The position numbers and the translations under genes are program-made. 64,000 nt of DNA from positions 310,001 to 374,000 of the forward strand of contig NZ_CP031455.1 of assembly GCF_003391135.1 (NCBI RefSeq), given 5' to 3'. A model generated the notes under the pieces. The model had not been told where the DNA came from. It was given only the letters and a program-made list of their open reading frames with translations, and did not search any database. This document shows, one piece after another, positions 34,755 to 43,166 of this stretch. How positions within the stretch are numbered: position 1 is the first letter of the stretch; each line of letters opens with the position of its first letter. Source of the DNA: Streptoverticillium olivoreticuli subsp. olivoreticuli (GTDB lineage Bacteria; Actinomycetota; Actinomycetes; Streptomycetales; Streptomycetaceae).

Positions 34755-35513
34755 TCACAGGGAGACGCCGCGGCTGCGCAGGAAATGGACCGGGTCGGTC
34801 ACGTTGCCGTAATTCGGGCTGGTGCGGATCTCGAAATGGAGATGCGGTCCGCTGGTGTTTCCGGTGTTGCCCGACAGGGCTATCCGCTGGCCGGCCCGGA
34901 CGGTGTCGCCCACCCTCACATCCACTCTGAGAAGGTGTGCGTACTGCGAGTAGGTTCCGGACGCATGCTTGATCACGATGGCGTTGCCGTATGCCGCTCC
35001 GTCCCCGGCACCGCGGGATCCGGCCTTGACCACGGTGCCGCCGCCCGCGGCCGACACAGGCGTTCCAACGGGTGCGGGAAAGTCCACACCGGTGTGCCCG
35101 CGTGCCCACCGCCCGCCCGCGTTGCCGAAGGCGGCGCTCATGGCCCGGCCGCTTATCGGGTGTGCCCAGGATTTGCCACCACCGCTCCCGTTGTTTCCAC
35201 TCCCCCGGCCACCGGAGGCAGGGGGTCGGCCATTGCCGGGCCGACTGCCGCTGCCCGGTGGTTTGCCGCTGCTCGGCGAGGAGCTCGGCTTTCCCTTCTG
35301 TCGCGTTTCCTCGGGTGTCTCCTGACCCGTTTCCTCTTCACACCCCTCAGTGCCGGGAGGGGAGCAGTCCGGGGTGGTGGCGGGTAACCCGGCGCCCGTC
35401 TGTCGTGGTTCCGGGCCCCCGTCCGACAGTGAGGTGACCAGCAGGGCCAGCGCGACCGTGGACGACGCGAAAGCCGTCCCGGTGGTATGCCGGCTGAACC
35501 CCCGTATGATCAC
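34755..35513 (-). CDS. Secreted M23 peptidase
   Basis: 252 residues from GTG 35513 (AGGAG eight bases upstream). Signal peptide or anchor (about 10-30; TAFASSTVALALLVTSLS), a long low-complexity Pro/Gly/Ser/Lys linker (about 35-115), then the LytM domain: HTGVDFPAPVGTPVSAAGGGTVV, YGNAIVIKHASGTYSQYAHL and SGPHLHFEIRT hold the zinc ligands and catalytic histidines. A peptidoglycan hydrolase acting outside the membrane. Unlike the M23 protein at 13.6 kb, it has a normal export signal. Confidence 0.88.
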   Translation of the reverse strand: MIIRGFSRHTTGTAFASSTVALALLVTSLSDGGPEPRQTGAGLPATTPDCSPPGTEGCEEETGQETPEETRQKGKPSSSPSSGKPPGSGSRPGNGRPPASGGRGSGNNGSGGGKSWAHPISGRAMSAAFGNAGGRWARGHTGVDFPAPVGTPVSAAGGGTVVKAGSRGAGDGAAYGNAIVIKHASGTYSQYAHLLRVDVRVGDTVRAGQRIALSGNTGNTSGPHLHFEIRTSPNYGNVTDPVHFLRSRGVSL

Positions 35514-35643
35514 CTTCGGTTTCTCCTAGCGTCCGCTGTGGCCTTTGAGTTGAGCCTAGAAGCCGGACAGTCCTGCCGAGAGAGGCAGGAGTTGACCGCG
35601 CGGCGACCGAGGGATGCGCCCCGGTCTACGGGCGGCTGGCCGG

Positions 35644-37254
35644 TTACGAGGAGTGCCGGTCCTTGTGTTTGCGCTGGAGGGAGCGCAGGTGCTTGCGGTA
35701 GGCGTCGAACTCCCTGCGTGCGACGGGTGCCAGCAGGTAGAGCCCGATGATGTTGAAGAGAGCGAGCGCGAACAGCAGGGCGTCGGCGAACTCGAGCACC
35801 GCGCCCAGCGTCAGCAGCGAGCCGGCGATGGTGCAGCAGGCCGCCAGCAACCGGTACACCAGCACGCTCGCGCGGCCCCGCCCGAAGAAGTAGGTCCAGC
35901 CCCGCTCCCCGTAGTGGGCCCACGTGATGATCGTCGAGTAGGCGAAGAGGATCACGGCCATGGCCAGTACGAAGGGGAACCAGGGCAGCACGGTGGCGAA
36001 GGCGTCGGAAGTGATCGTCACCCCCGTGGGCGCGTGCGGCCCGCCCTCGATCGCCTCGCGTGCCTCGACGTAGCTCGACGGATTGGCGATGACGATGGTC
36101 ACCGCGGTGACGGTGCAGACGACCACCGTGTCGATGCACGGACCCAGCATGGCCACGAACCCCTCGGTGGCGGGGTGGTTGGTCCGTACCGACGCATGAG
36201 CCATCGGCGAGCTGCCGATGCCCGCCTCGTTGGAGAAGACCGCCCGCTGGAACCCGACAACCATGACTCCGGTGACGCCGCCGATCACACCTTCCGGACT
36301 GATCGCGCCCATGACGATCGACGACAGCGCGGAGGGGACCGACCCGAGGTTGACGGCGATGACGGTGAGGCAGGCGCCCAGGTAGACGATGGTCATGGCG
36401 GGGACCAAGCGGCCGGCGAGTGCCCCGATCGACTTCATTCCGCCCAGCAGCGTCACGGCGATGAGGATGCTCGCCACGATGCCGAAGCTCAGCCGCGGGA
36501 CCGGACCTGCCAGCCAGCTGCTCGTGCCTCCGGTGACGCTCTGCAGCTGTTCGAGCGTCTGGTTGATCTGGAACATGCTGCTGCCCAGGGTGGCGAAGAG
36601 CACGATGAGGACCGCGTAGACGCCGGCCAGGCCGCGTCCCAGCAACGGTAGTCCGCGCTCGGCGAGGCCGCGGCGCAGATACTGCATGGGGCCGCCGTGG
36701 ACCGTGCCGTCCGCCAGCTCCTCGCGGTACTTCACGCCCAGGGTGCATTCGACGAACTTCACCACCATGCTGAGCATCCCGCCCACGACCATCCACACCG
36801 CGGCGCCCGGCCCGCCGATGGTGATGGCGATGGCGACGCCGGCGATGTTGCCGAGCCCGACGGTCGCCGAGACCGCCGCGCTCAGCGCCCGGAAGGGGGT
36901 GACCTCGCCGGGATCGCCGGCATTCACGGCCTGTCGGCGTTTGCTCGCCCGCACCAGTGCGACTGCGTGGCCGAACCAGCGGATCTGTACGGCGAAGAAG
37001 TAGCAGGAGAAGGCCGCGCCGGCCAGGACGACCCAGGCGACGATCCAGGGGAAGGACGTGTCGAGGAAAGTGACTTCGGTGAAGAAGACGCCGAAGATGA
37101 CGTCGACGACCGGGGTGAAGAGGTCGTTGAGCGTCTCCTCGACGACACCCGCCGGTTCGCTGGCGGGAGGCGGGCCGTCGGAGGACGCCGCCCAGGTTCC
37201 GGCACCGTTCGGCTGCGCTTCCCGGGCGACGGGCAGGGAGCCGACGGGCATCAT
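35644..37254 (-). CDS. Alanine/glycine:cation symporter (AGCS family)
   Basis: 536 residues from ATG 37254 behind GGAGGTATTC; the next codon is also ATG. After about 45 polar residues come about ten helices. AGCS signatures: TPFRALSAAVSATVGLGNIAGVAIAITIGGPGAAVWM, FVECTLGVKYRE..GTVHGGPMQYLRRGL, and FSNEAGIGSSPMAHASVRTNHPATEGFVAMLGPCIDTVVVCTVTA. Imports alanine or glycine with Na+ or H+. Monocistronic. Confidence 0.92.
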   Translation of the reverse strand: MMPVGSLPVAREAQPNGAGTWAASSDGPPPASEPAGVVEETLNDLFTPVVDVIFGVFFTEVTFLDTSFPWIVAWVVLAGAAFSCYFFAVQIRWFGHAVALVRASKRRQAVNAGDPGEVTPFRALSAAVSATVGLGNIAGVAIAITIGGPGAAVWMVVGGMLSMVVKFVECTLGVKYREELADGTVHGGPMQYLRRGLAERGLPLLGRGLAGVYAVLIVLFATLGSSMFQINQTLEQLQSVTGGTSSWLAGPVPRLSFGIVASILIAVTLLGGMKSIGALAGRLVPAMTIVYLGACLTVIAVNLGSVPSALSSIVMGAISPEGVIGGVTGVMVVGFQRAVFSNEAGIGSSPMAHASVRTNHPATEGFVAMLGPCIDTVVVCTVTAVTIVIANPSSYVEAREAIEGGPHAPTGVTITSDAFATVLPWFPFVLAMAVILFAYSTIITWAHYGERGWTYFFGRGRASVLVYRLLAACCTIAGSLLTLGAVLEFADALLFALALFNIIGLYLLAPVARREFDAYRKHLRSLQRKHKDRHSS

Positions 37255-37666
37255 GAATACCTCCGTGGTGAGCCGGTCGGCGGTCTGGTGAACGACGGTT
37301 GTGGCGGCGAGCGGTGAACACACCCGTCGACACGTGACGTTGAGGGAATTCGTGACGGTCGGAAGCGAACCGATCATGACCACACTGCCGGTCGGCCGGC
37401 TGCTCTTTCCTCTCCGATGGTTGACGGATACGAGAGATCGTTGATTACTGCCGAGCCGGGGAGGAAGGGCCGGTCAGGACCGGGGGCCGGACGGAGCTGT
37501 TCGAGTTCCGAAGGAACATTTCACGTGTCATCGACGGACAGCTATGGATCAACTTACGGATGGCCGCACTGGATACGGCGGTCTGTAGCGTCCGAAAGGC
37601 AGTCAGTTGCGCTGCGGACCATACCAATTGCCCGCAGCCGAAGTCGATGGGAAATGGGGTCAGGGT
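37255..37666. other. Intergenic region upstream of the C2-like pair
   Basis: About 410 bp between the divergent symporter and the first C2-like gene. No supported gene. It must hold both promoters; no convincing consensus pair or palindrome was found. Confidence 0.4.
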
Positions 37667-38446
37667 ATGAAGCTGAAGGTTGTCCTCGATCGGGTCGTCT
37701 GCCGGGACACCGAGGACATCGTGGGCGCGGACGAGTTCTACGTCTCCGGAGTCGTGGCGACGAACTTCGGCGCGCAGCCGGTTCTGACGAAGCCGATGGA
37801 CATCAAGGAAGGCCAGGACCTCGCATTCGACGCGAAGCAGCGCGTCGTTTTCGAAGGAGAGCTCCCGGAGTCCGGCAACCTCGTCATCAACCTGAACGCC
37901 TGGGACAGCGACTTCGGGAAGGACTGGGAGGAGAAGGGGTACCACAAGGCGGTCAAGTCCATCGGCGACAAGCTTGCCGAGCGCGCGCCCGAGGCCCTCG
38001 ACGCCATCCGCACCGCCGGCAAGGCCCCGACGGCCGACAGCACGGCCCCTGTTGGCGCCGACAAGGCACCGGCTGTTGGCACCGAAAAGGCCTCGGCCGC
38101 TACGGGCAAGGCCCCGGTCGTCGGCGAGAAGGCGGCTCCGGCCACCACCGCGAAGACTGCGGCTGCCGCCGTCAGCGGAAAGACACCGGCCGATGACGCG
38201 GACGCTCGCATGGCCATGGACATCGCCAAGGTGGTCGTGGACATCGTGGACAAGGTTCTGACGTCCGTCGTCAAGGGGGCCGACCCGGATGATCTCCTCG
38301 GCACCCTCTCGATCGACATCCCGGTGACCGAGATCGGGCGCGAGCCCCGCGTCATGCCCAAGGTGTGGGGATTCAAGCAGGGCGGCGGCGCCGGTATTTC
38401 CACCTGGGACTACGACGTGCACTACTCCATCCATGTCGAGCCGTAA
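37667..38446 (+). CDS. C2-like beta-sandwich protein A with Ala/Pro/Lys-rich insert
   Basis: 259 residues from ATG 37667. The ends look like one interrupted C2-type calcium-binding sandwich: MKLKVVLDRVVCRDTEDIVGADEFYV (1-26) as strand plus first Asp loop, NLVINLNAWDSDFGKDW (71-87) as the loop-3 entry, then after an insert DPDDLLGTLSIDIPVTEI (206-223) as the usual DD-hhG strand, and the closing VWGFKQGG..ISTWDYDVHYSIHVEP. The insert (about 93-204) is a low-complexity spacer of AP/GK/TA units followed by a helix. No signal peptide. The tandem neighbour has the same ends but a different middle. Function unknown; C2 assignment is my inference. Confidence 0.75.
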   Translation: MKLKVVLDRVVCRDTEDIVGADEFYVSGVVATNFGAQPVLTKPMDIKEGQDLAFDAKQRVVFEGELPESGNLVINLNAWDSDFGKDWEEKGYHKAVKSIGDKLAERAPEALDAIRTAGKAPTADSTAPVGADKAPAVGTEKASAATGKAPVVGEKAAPATTAKTAAAAVSGKTPADDADARMAMDIAKVVVDIVDKVLTSVVKGADPDDLLGTLSIDIPVTEIGREPRVMPKVWGFKQGGGAGISTWDYDVHYSIHVEP

Positions 38447-38521
38447 GCAGCTCTCCGCTCATATTTCTCGCAGGCCACGCGGTACCGCGACATCGAAGTG
38501 AATCAGATAAGGGGTCAGGGT

Positions 38522-39178
38522 ATGAAGCTGAAGGTTGTCCTCGATCGGGTCGTCTGCCGCGACACCGAGGACATCGTGGGCGCGGACGAGTTCTACGTCT
38601 CCGGAGCCGTGGCAACAGATCTTGGCGCTCGGGCGATCCTGACGAAGCCGATGGACATCAAGGAAGGCCAGGACCTGGCGTTCGACGCGGCGCAGCGGGT
38701 CATTTTCGAGGGAGAGCTCCCGGAGTCCGGCAACCTCGTCATCGATCTGACGGCCTGGGACAGCGATTTCGGGAAGGACTGGAACGAGAAGGGGTACCGC
38801 CAAGCGGTAAAGGCGATCGCCGATGCCCTTGCCCAGCACGCGGCCACCGCCCTCGTGCCCACTCTGGCGGGTGCCGCCGCCGTCGGTCTGACGGGGCCTC
38901 TCGGTCTCATCGTGGTCCCCATCGTCGCCAAGGTGGGCGTCCCCATCGCCCGCGAGGCCGCCAAGGTCGTCGTGGGACTCGTCGACAAGGGTCTGAACAG
39001 CATCATCGAAGCGTCAGACCCGGACGACCTCCTCGGCAGCCTCTCGATCGACATCCCGGTGACCGACCTCGGACGCACGGCCGGCATCACGCGCCGGGTG
39101 TGGGGGTTCAAGCAGGGCGGTGTCGGCATCTCCACGTGGGATTACGACGTCCATTACTCGATCCACATCGAGCCGTGA
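38522..39178 (+). CDS. C2-like beta-sandwich protein B with hydrophobic insert
   Basis: 218 residues from ATG 38522; the 11 bases GGGGTCAGGGT before the start are identical to those of gene A. Residues 1-93 differ from A at only about a dozen positions, and the last 52 are again close. The middle is replaced: residues 109-143 (LVPTLAGAAAVGLTGPLGLI then VVPIVAKVGVPIA) form a Gly/Ala/Val-rich hydrophobic hairpin able to enter a membrane. It may be a pore-forming or membrane-binding partner of A. No signal peptide. A strong terminator follows. Confidence 0.75.
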   Translation: MKLKVVLDRVVCRDTEDIVGADEFYVSGAVATDLGARAILTKPMDIKEGQDLAFDAAQRVIFEGELPESGNLVIDLTAWDSDFGKDWNEKGYRQAVKAIADALAQHAATALVPTLAGAAAVGLTGPLGLIVVPIVAKVGVPIAREAAKVVVGLVDKGLNSIIEASDPDDLLGSLSIDIPVTDLGRTAGITRRVWGFKQGGVGISTWDYDVHYSIHIEP

Positions 39179-39234
39179 ACATGTCCCGGCAAGCCCTGCG
39201 TCAGTGCCGCCCAGCTCGGTAAGGCACCTCGCTA

Positions 39235-39280
39235 CCGTCCAGGCCGTATTCCCCTCACGGCCTGGACGGACTTTTTCTTT
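39235..39280 (+). terminator. Intrinsic terminator with U-tract after C2-like pair
   Basis: CCGTCCAGGCCGT (39235-39247) pairs perfectly with ACGGCCTGGACGG (39257-39269), followed by ACTTTTTCTTTT. A textbook terminator closing the C2-like gene pair. Confidence 0.92.
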
Positions 39281-39811
39281 TGGCGACGCCGCCTCCGGCC
39301 CACAGCACGTCGGCATGCCGTGACCGAGAGTGTTCCGAGTTCGGGGAACCCTACCGACCGTCGCACCGCGCACTTTCCTCACGATAATCCGAAAGCAGTC
39401 CTCATTTTCGAGAGCCCGGATCGGGAATTTCACGCAGATCTCCCCTTGAACCGCCGCCACGGACGGAGGGTGGCCGACGGAACAGGCCTGCTTTCGGCGG
39501 CCTATTGACCCGTCGCGAGGAGGGGTGTTCTCATGAAGCGCCCCGTGCTCCGACCCGCACCGGCCAGGAGGCCGGAAAGGTTCCACGACGGCCTCGCCGA
39601 GGCGTTTCACGTGAATTCCTTCCGCAACGCTTCCCGGGACGGTCGTTTCCGTAGTTCTACGGCGAGTTTCGGCGGCCACTGAAGAAGACCCGGGCCGCAT
39701 CGCCATGCCTCCCGCATGAGCGTGCAGACCATTCCAGATGATCAACGATTCCTTGTGCACCGAGCAGTTCACGAGGCACACAGCACGAGAGCAACCGGGA
39801 CGGGAGTCCAG
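39281..39811. other. Region upstream of glutamate ABC operon
   Basis: About 530 bp, less GC-rich than neighbouring genes. Apart from the small frame at 39533 I see no convincing gene. A 62-codon frame at 39320-39508 lacks a good ribosome site. Promoter elements of the glutamate operon presumably lie here. Confidence 0.45.
39533..39682 (+). CDS. Possible small basic protein, 49 residues
   Basis: ATG preceded by GAGGAGGGGTGTTCTC, a strong ribosome site. Product is Arg-rich (MKRPVLRPAPARRPERFHDG at the start) and unlike known families. It may be a leader peptide for the downstream glutamate genes or chance. Confidence 0.35.
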   Translation: MKRPVLRPAPARRPERFHDGLAEAFHVNSFRNASRDGRFRSSTASFGGH

Positions 39812-40612
39812 ATGTCAGACCACCTGCAGCCGCCAGGCATCCCACCGCACCAAGCCGGTGGCAGCCGGCCCGGCACGGACGCACTGGTCGTCCTGGACAA
39901 GGTCAACAAGCACTTCGGCGCCCTGCACGTGCTCCAGGACATCGATCTGACGATCGCGCGCGGCGAGGTCGTGGTCGTCATCGGTCCGTCGGGGTCCGGG
40001 AAGTCGACACTCTGCCGGACGATCAACCGGCTGGAGACCACCGACTCCGGCTCGATCACCATCGACGGCCGGCCACTGCCCCAGGAGGGCAAGGAGCTGG
40101 CGCGGCTGCGCGCCGACGTCGGCATGGTCTTCCAGTCCTTCAACCTCTTCGCCCACAAGACGGTGCTGGAGAATGTGACGCTGGGTCAGGTCAAGGTCCG
40201 CAAGAAGGGCCGCGAGGAGGCCGAGTCCACCGCGCGGACGTTGCTCGACCGGGTCGGGGTGGGCGCCCAGGCCGACAAGTACCCCGCGCAGCTCTCCGGT
40301 GGTCAGCAGCAGCGGGTGGCGATAGCCCGGGCGCTGGCCATGGAGCCCAAGCTGATGCTCTTCGACGAGCCGACGTCGGCGCTCGACCCGGAGATGATCA
40401 ATGAGGTGCTGGAGGTCATGCAGCAGCTCGCCCGGGACGGCATGACGATGGTCGTCGTCACCCACGAGATGGGCTTCGCCCGCTCGGCCGCCAACCGCGT
40501 CGTCTTCATGGCGGACGGCCGCATCGTCGAGGAAGCACAACCGGAGCAGTTTTTCAGCGACCCGCGGAGCGACCGGGCGAAGGACTTCCTGTCGAAGATC
40601 CTCCACCACTGA
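39812..40612 (+). CDS. gluA: Glutamate ABC importer, ATP-binding protein
   Basis: 266 residues from ATG 39812 (GGGAG upstream). Polar-amino-acid uptake ATPase: Walker [11 protein letters not shown]-loop [17 protein letters not shown], signature LSGGQQQR, Walker [16 protein letters not shown], switch [11 protein letters not shown]. Followed by binding protein and two permeases in the order known for actinobacterial gluABCD. Energises glutamate import. Confidence 0.92.
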   Translation: MSDHLQPPGIPPHQAGGSRPGTDALVVLDKVNKHFGALHVLQDIDLTIARGEVVVVIGPSGSGKSTLCRTINRLETTDSGSITIDGRPLPQEGKELARLRADVGMVFQSFNLFAHKTVLENVTLGQVKVRKKGREEAESTARTLLDRVGVGAQADKYPAQLSGGQQQRVAIARALAMEPKLMLFDEPTSALDPEMINEVLEVMQQLARDGMTMVVVTHEMGFARSAANRVVFMADGRIVEEAQPEQFFSDPRSDRAKDFLSKILHH

Positions 40613-40686
40613 GCCGACAAACCGTTCGCCGGCAGCTCCCCTCCGCATCGACCTCCGTGTCGCCGCACAGAGACAAAGGAAATCCC

Positions 40687-41607
40687 ATGAAGTTTCGCAA
40701 CACCGCCATCGCGGCTGCTCTGACGCTGACACTGGCCGTGACCGCGACCGCCTGCGGCAAGTCGGGCAACCCCGGTGACCAGTCCGACAAGGCCGGCGAC
40801 GGCACCTCCTCGCCCGAGCTGCCGAAGTACCCGGTGAACACGTCCGTCGACGTCAAGGGATCGTCCGTCCTCGAGAAGATCAAGGGCAAGAAGATCACCA
40901 TCGGCACCAAGGCCGACCAGCCCGGCCTCGGCTTCGAGAACCCCGGCACCAAGAAGCGCTCCGGCTTCGACGTGGAGATCGCCAAAATGATCGCGGCCGA
41001 CCTCGGCTTCGACGAGGACCACATCACGTTCAAGACGGTGCCCTCGGAGGCCCGCGAGACCCAGATCGCCAGCGGCGGCGTCGACCTGTATGTCGGCACG
41101 TACACGATCAACGACGAGCGCAAGAAGCAGGTCGGCTTCGGCGGCCCGTACTACGTCGCCGGCCAGGACCTGCTGGTGAAGGCCGACAGCAGCATCAAGG
41201 GCCCGGACGACCTCAAGGGCAAGAAGGTCTGCTCGGTCACAGGCTCCACGCCGCTCCAGCGGATCAAGGAGCCCAAGTACGGCGTCGCCGAGGCCAAGGC
41301 GCAGCAGGGCTACCAGCTGTGCGTGCAGGATCTGGTCAACGGCACGGTGGACGCCGTCACCACGGACGACTCGATCCTCAAGGGCTACGCGGCGGAGAAC
41401 AAGGGCGCGTTGAAGGTCGTGGGCAGCACCTTCTCCGAGGAGCCGTACGGCGTGGGTCTGAAGAAGGACGACAAGGTACTGCGGGAAGCGGTCAACAACG
41501 CCCTTGAGGCTCACATGAAGAACGGTGACTGGAAGAAGGCGTACGACGCCACCCTGGGCCTGTCGGGTGCCGCCGCCCCGACTCCGCCCGCGGTCGACCG
41601 GTACTGA
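40687..41607 (+). CDS. gluB: Glutamate-binding lipoprotein of ABC importer
   Basis: 306 residues from ATG 40687 (AAAGGAAATCCC upstream). Lipoprotein signal with lipobox VTATAC (Cys27), then a type 3 solute-binding domain: KKITIGTKADQPGLGFENPGTKKRSGFDVEIAKMIAADLG, SGGVDLYVGTYTINDERKKQVGFGGPYYVAGQDLLVK, and KKVCSVTGSTPLQRI. The Arg in TINDERK and the Asp in TTDDSIL fit an acidic amino acid ligand. Delivers glutamate to the GluC/GluD permeases. Confidence 0.92.
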   Translation: MKFRNTAIAAALTLTLAVTATACGKSGNPGDQSDKAGDGTSSPELPKYPVNTSVDVKGSSVLEKIKGKKITIGTKADQPGLGFENPGTKKRSGFDVEIAKMIAADLGFDEDHITFKTVPSEARETQIASGGVDLYVGTYTINDERKKQVGFGGPYYVAGQDLLVKADSSIKGPDDLKGKKVCSVTGSTPLQRIKEPKYGVAEAKAQQGYQLCVQDLVNGTVDAVTTDDSILKGYAAENKGALKVVGSTFSEEPYGVGLKKDDKVLREAVNNALEAHMKNGDWKKAYDATLGLSGAAAPTPPAVDRY

Positions 41608-41703
41608 CGTACGGACGGTTCCGCCCCTTCAGAACCGTGGGAATCCCCGTGCCCCGTGCCCGGCGGCCGTTGATGCCCACCACGCGTTTCCCGGAGACTT
41701 GAT

Positions 41704-42354
41704 GTGAACGTCTTGTCGGACAACTTCGCGATGTTCCGCGAAGGCTTCATCGGCACCGTCGAACTGACGGCGCTCAGTGCACTGCTCGCCCTGGTGCTGG
41801 GTACCCTCGTCGCAGGATTCCGTGTCTCTCCGGTGCCCGCACTGCGTGTGTTCGGCACGGCGTGGGTGACGCTCCTGCGCAACACCCCGCTGGTGCTGCT
41901 CTTCCTCGCGGTCACCCTGGGGCTGCCGGCGCTCGGCCTCAAAGGCTGGGACTCCTTCTGGCTCGCCGTGCTGGCCCTGGGCTGTTACACCTCGGCATTC
42001 ATCTGTGAGGCCGTCAGGTCCGGCATCAACGCCGTTCCGGTGGGCCAGGCGGAGGCCGCGCGTTCGATCGGGATGACGTTCCGTCAGACGCTGACGCAGA
42101 TCGTGCTCCCCCAGGCTTCCCGGACCGCGATCCCGCCCGTCGGCAGCCTGCTGATCGCGCTCGCCAAGAACACCGCGATCGCCTCGGGCTTCAACGTCGT
42201 CGAGCTCGGTTCGGTGCAGAAGACCCTCAACGCCGCCGCGGGCTACGACATTTACGTGATCTTCCTGTGGATCGCGCTCTGTTACATCATCATCACATTC
42301 ACCATCAGCGGCCTCTTCCGGCTGCTGGAGAACCGGCTGGCGGTGGCCCGATGA
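41704..42354 (+). CDS. gluC: Glutamate ABC importer permease
   Basis: 216 residues from GTG 41704, with GGAGA upstream. His/Glu/Gln permease family: TVELTALSALLALVLGTLVAGFRVSPVPALRVFGTAWVTLLRNTPLVLLF, and the EAA loop CEAVRSGINAVPVGQAEAARSIGMTFRQTLTQIVLPQA that docks on the ATPase. About five helices. The stop overlaps the gluD start (ATGA). Confidence 0.92.
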   Translation: MNVLSDNFAMFREGFIGTVELTALSALLALVLGTLVAGFRVSPVPALRVFGTAWVTLLRNTPLVLLFLAVTLGLPALGLKGWDSFWLAVLALGCYTSAFICEAVRSGINAVPVGQAEAARSIGMTFRQTLTQIVLPQASRTAIPPVGSLLIALAKNTAIASGFNVVELGSVQKTLNAAAGYDIYVIFLWIALCYIIITFTISGLFRLLENRLAVAR

Positions 42355-43145
42355 GCGGCAACGTCCTGTACGACGTCCCCGGGCCCAGGGCACGGGCACG
42401 CAATCGCCTCTACGGCGTCATCGCCACTGCCGCGCTCCTGGGGCTCGTCGCCTTCACCGTCTACCGGCTGAACGACACCGGGCAGTTCCAGGGCGGCCTT
42501 TGGAGTGTCTACGAGTACGCCGACACCCAGCAGCGGATCGTCGACGGCCTGCTGACCACCCTCAAGACGTTCGCCGTCGCCGCGGTCCTCTCGCTCGTGC
42601 TGGGAGCCGTACTGGCCACTGCCCGGCTGTCCGACCACGCTCCGGTGCGCTGGGCCGCCACCACTGTGGTGGAGTTCTTCCGGGCGATGCCGCTGCTCAT
42701 CATGATCTTCCTGCTGTACGCGGCCGTCTTCACGTCCGCACCGATGTGGGCGCTCGTCATCGGGCTGACGCTCTACAACGGCTCGGTGCAGGCGGAGATC
42801 TTCCGGTCCGGTATCAACGCCATACCCAAGGGGCAGAGCGAGGCGGCCTACGCGATCGGCCTGCGCAAGACCCAGGTGATGACGACCGTGCTCGTGCCGC
42901 AGGGCGTCCGTACGATGCTGCCGTCGATCATCAGCCAGCTCGTGGTGACCCTCAAGGACACCTCGCTCGGCTTCATCATCCTCTACGAGGAGCTGCTGTT
43001 CGTCGGCAAGGCATTCGCCCAGCAGACCCCGCCCGTGAACGGCGTCTACGCCTTCATCCCGATGGTGATCGTCTTCGGTTCGATCTACATCCTGCTGTGC
43101 ATGGCCCTGTCCTCCGTCGCCACCTGGGCCCAAAGGCGCGTATAG
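42351..43145 (+). CDS. gluD: Glutamate ABC importer permease
   Basis: 264 residues from ATG 42351, overlapping gluC. N-terminal helix (about 18-40), then the permease domain with TLKTFAVAAVLSLVLGAVLATARLS, VVEFFRAMPLLIMIFLLY and the EAA loop EIFRSGINAIPKGQSEAAYAIGLRKTQVMTTVLVPQG. Pairs with gluC as heterodimer. Convergent with the sensor kinase gene 21 bp downstream. Confidence 0.92.
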   Translation: MSGNVLYDVPGPRARARNRLYGVIATAALLGLVAFTVYRLNDTGQFQGGLWSVYEYADTQQRIVDGLLTTLKTFAVAAVLSLVLGAVLATARLSDHAPVRWAATTVVEFFRAMPLLIMIFLLYAAVFTSAPMWALVIGLTLYNGSVQAEIFRSGINAIPKGQSEAAYAIGLRKTQVMTTVLVPQGVRTMLPSIISQLVVTLKDTSLGFIILYEELLFVGKAFAQQTPPVNGVYAFIPMVIVFGSIYILLCMALSSVATWAQRRV

Positions 43146-43166
43146 GCCCTCGCCGATGCGGGTGGC

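Noticed and set aside
37667..39178. C2-like pair considered as a toxin-antitoxin operon
   Set aside because: Both proteins share the same scaffold and are much larger than usual toxin-antitoxin proteins. No neutralising-domain logic is visible, so only the swapped-insert observation is kept.
39320..39508. 62-codon plus-strand frame after the terminator
   Set aside because: No good ribosome site, uneven codon use and no motif.
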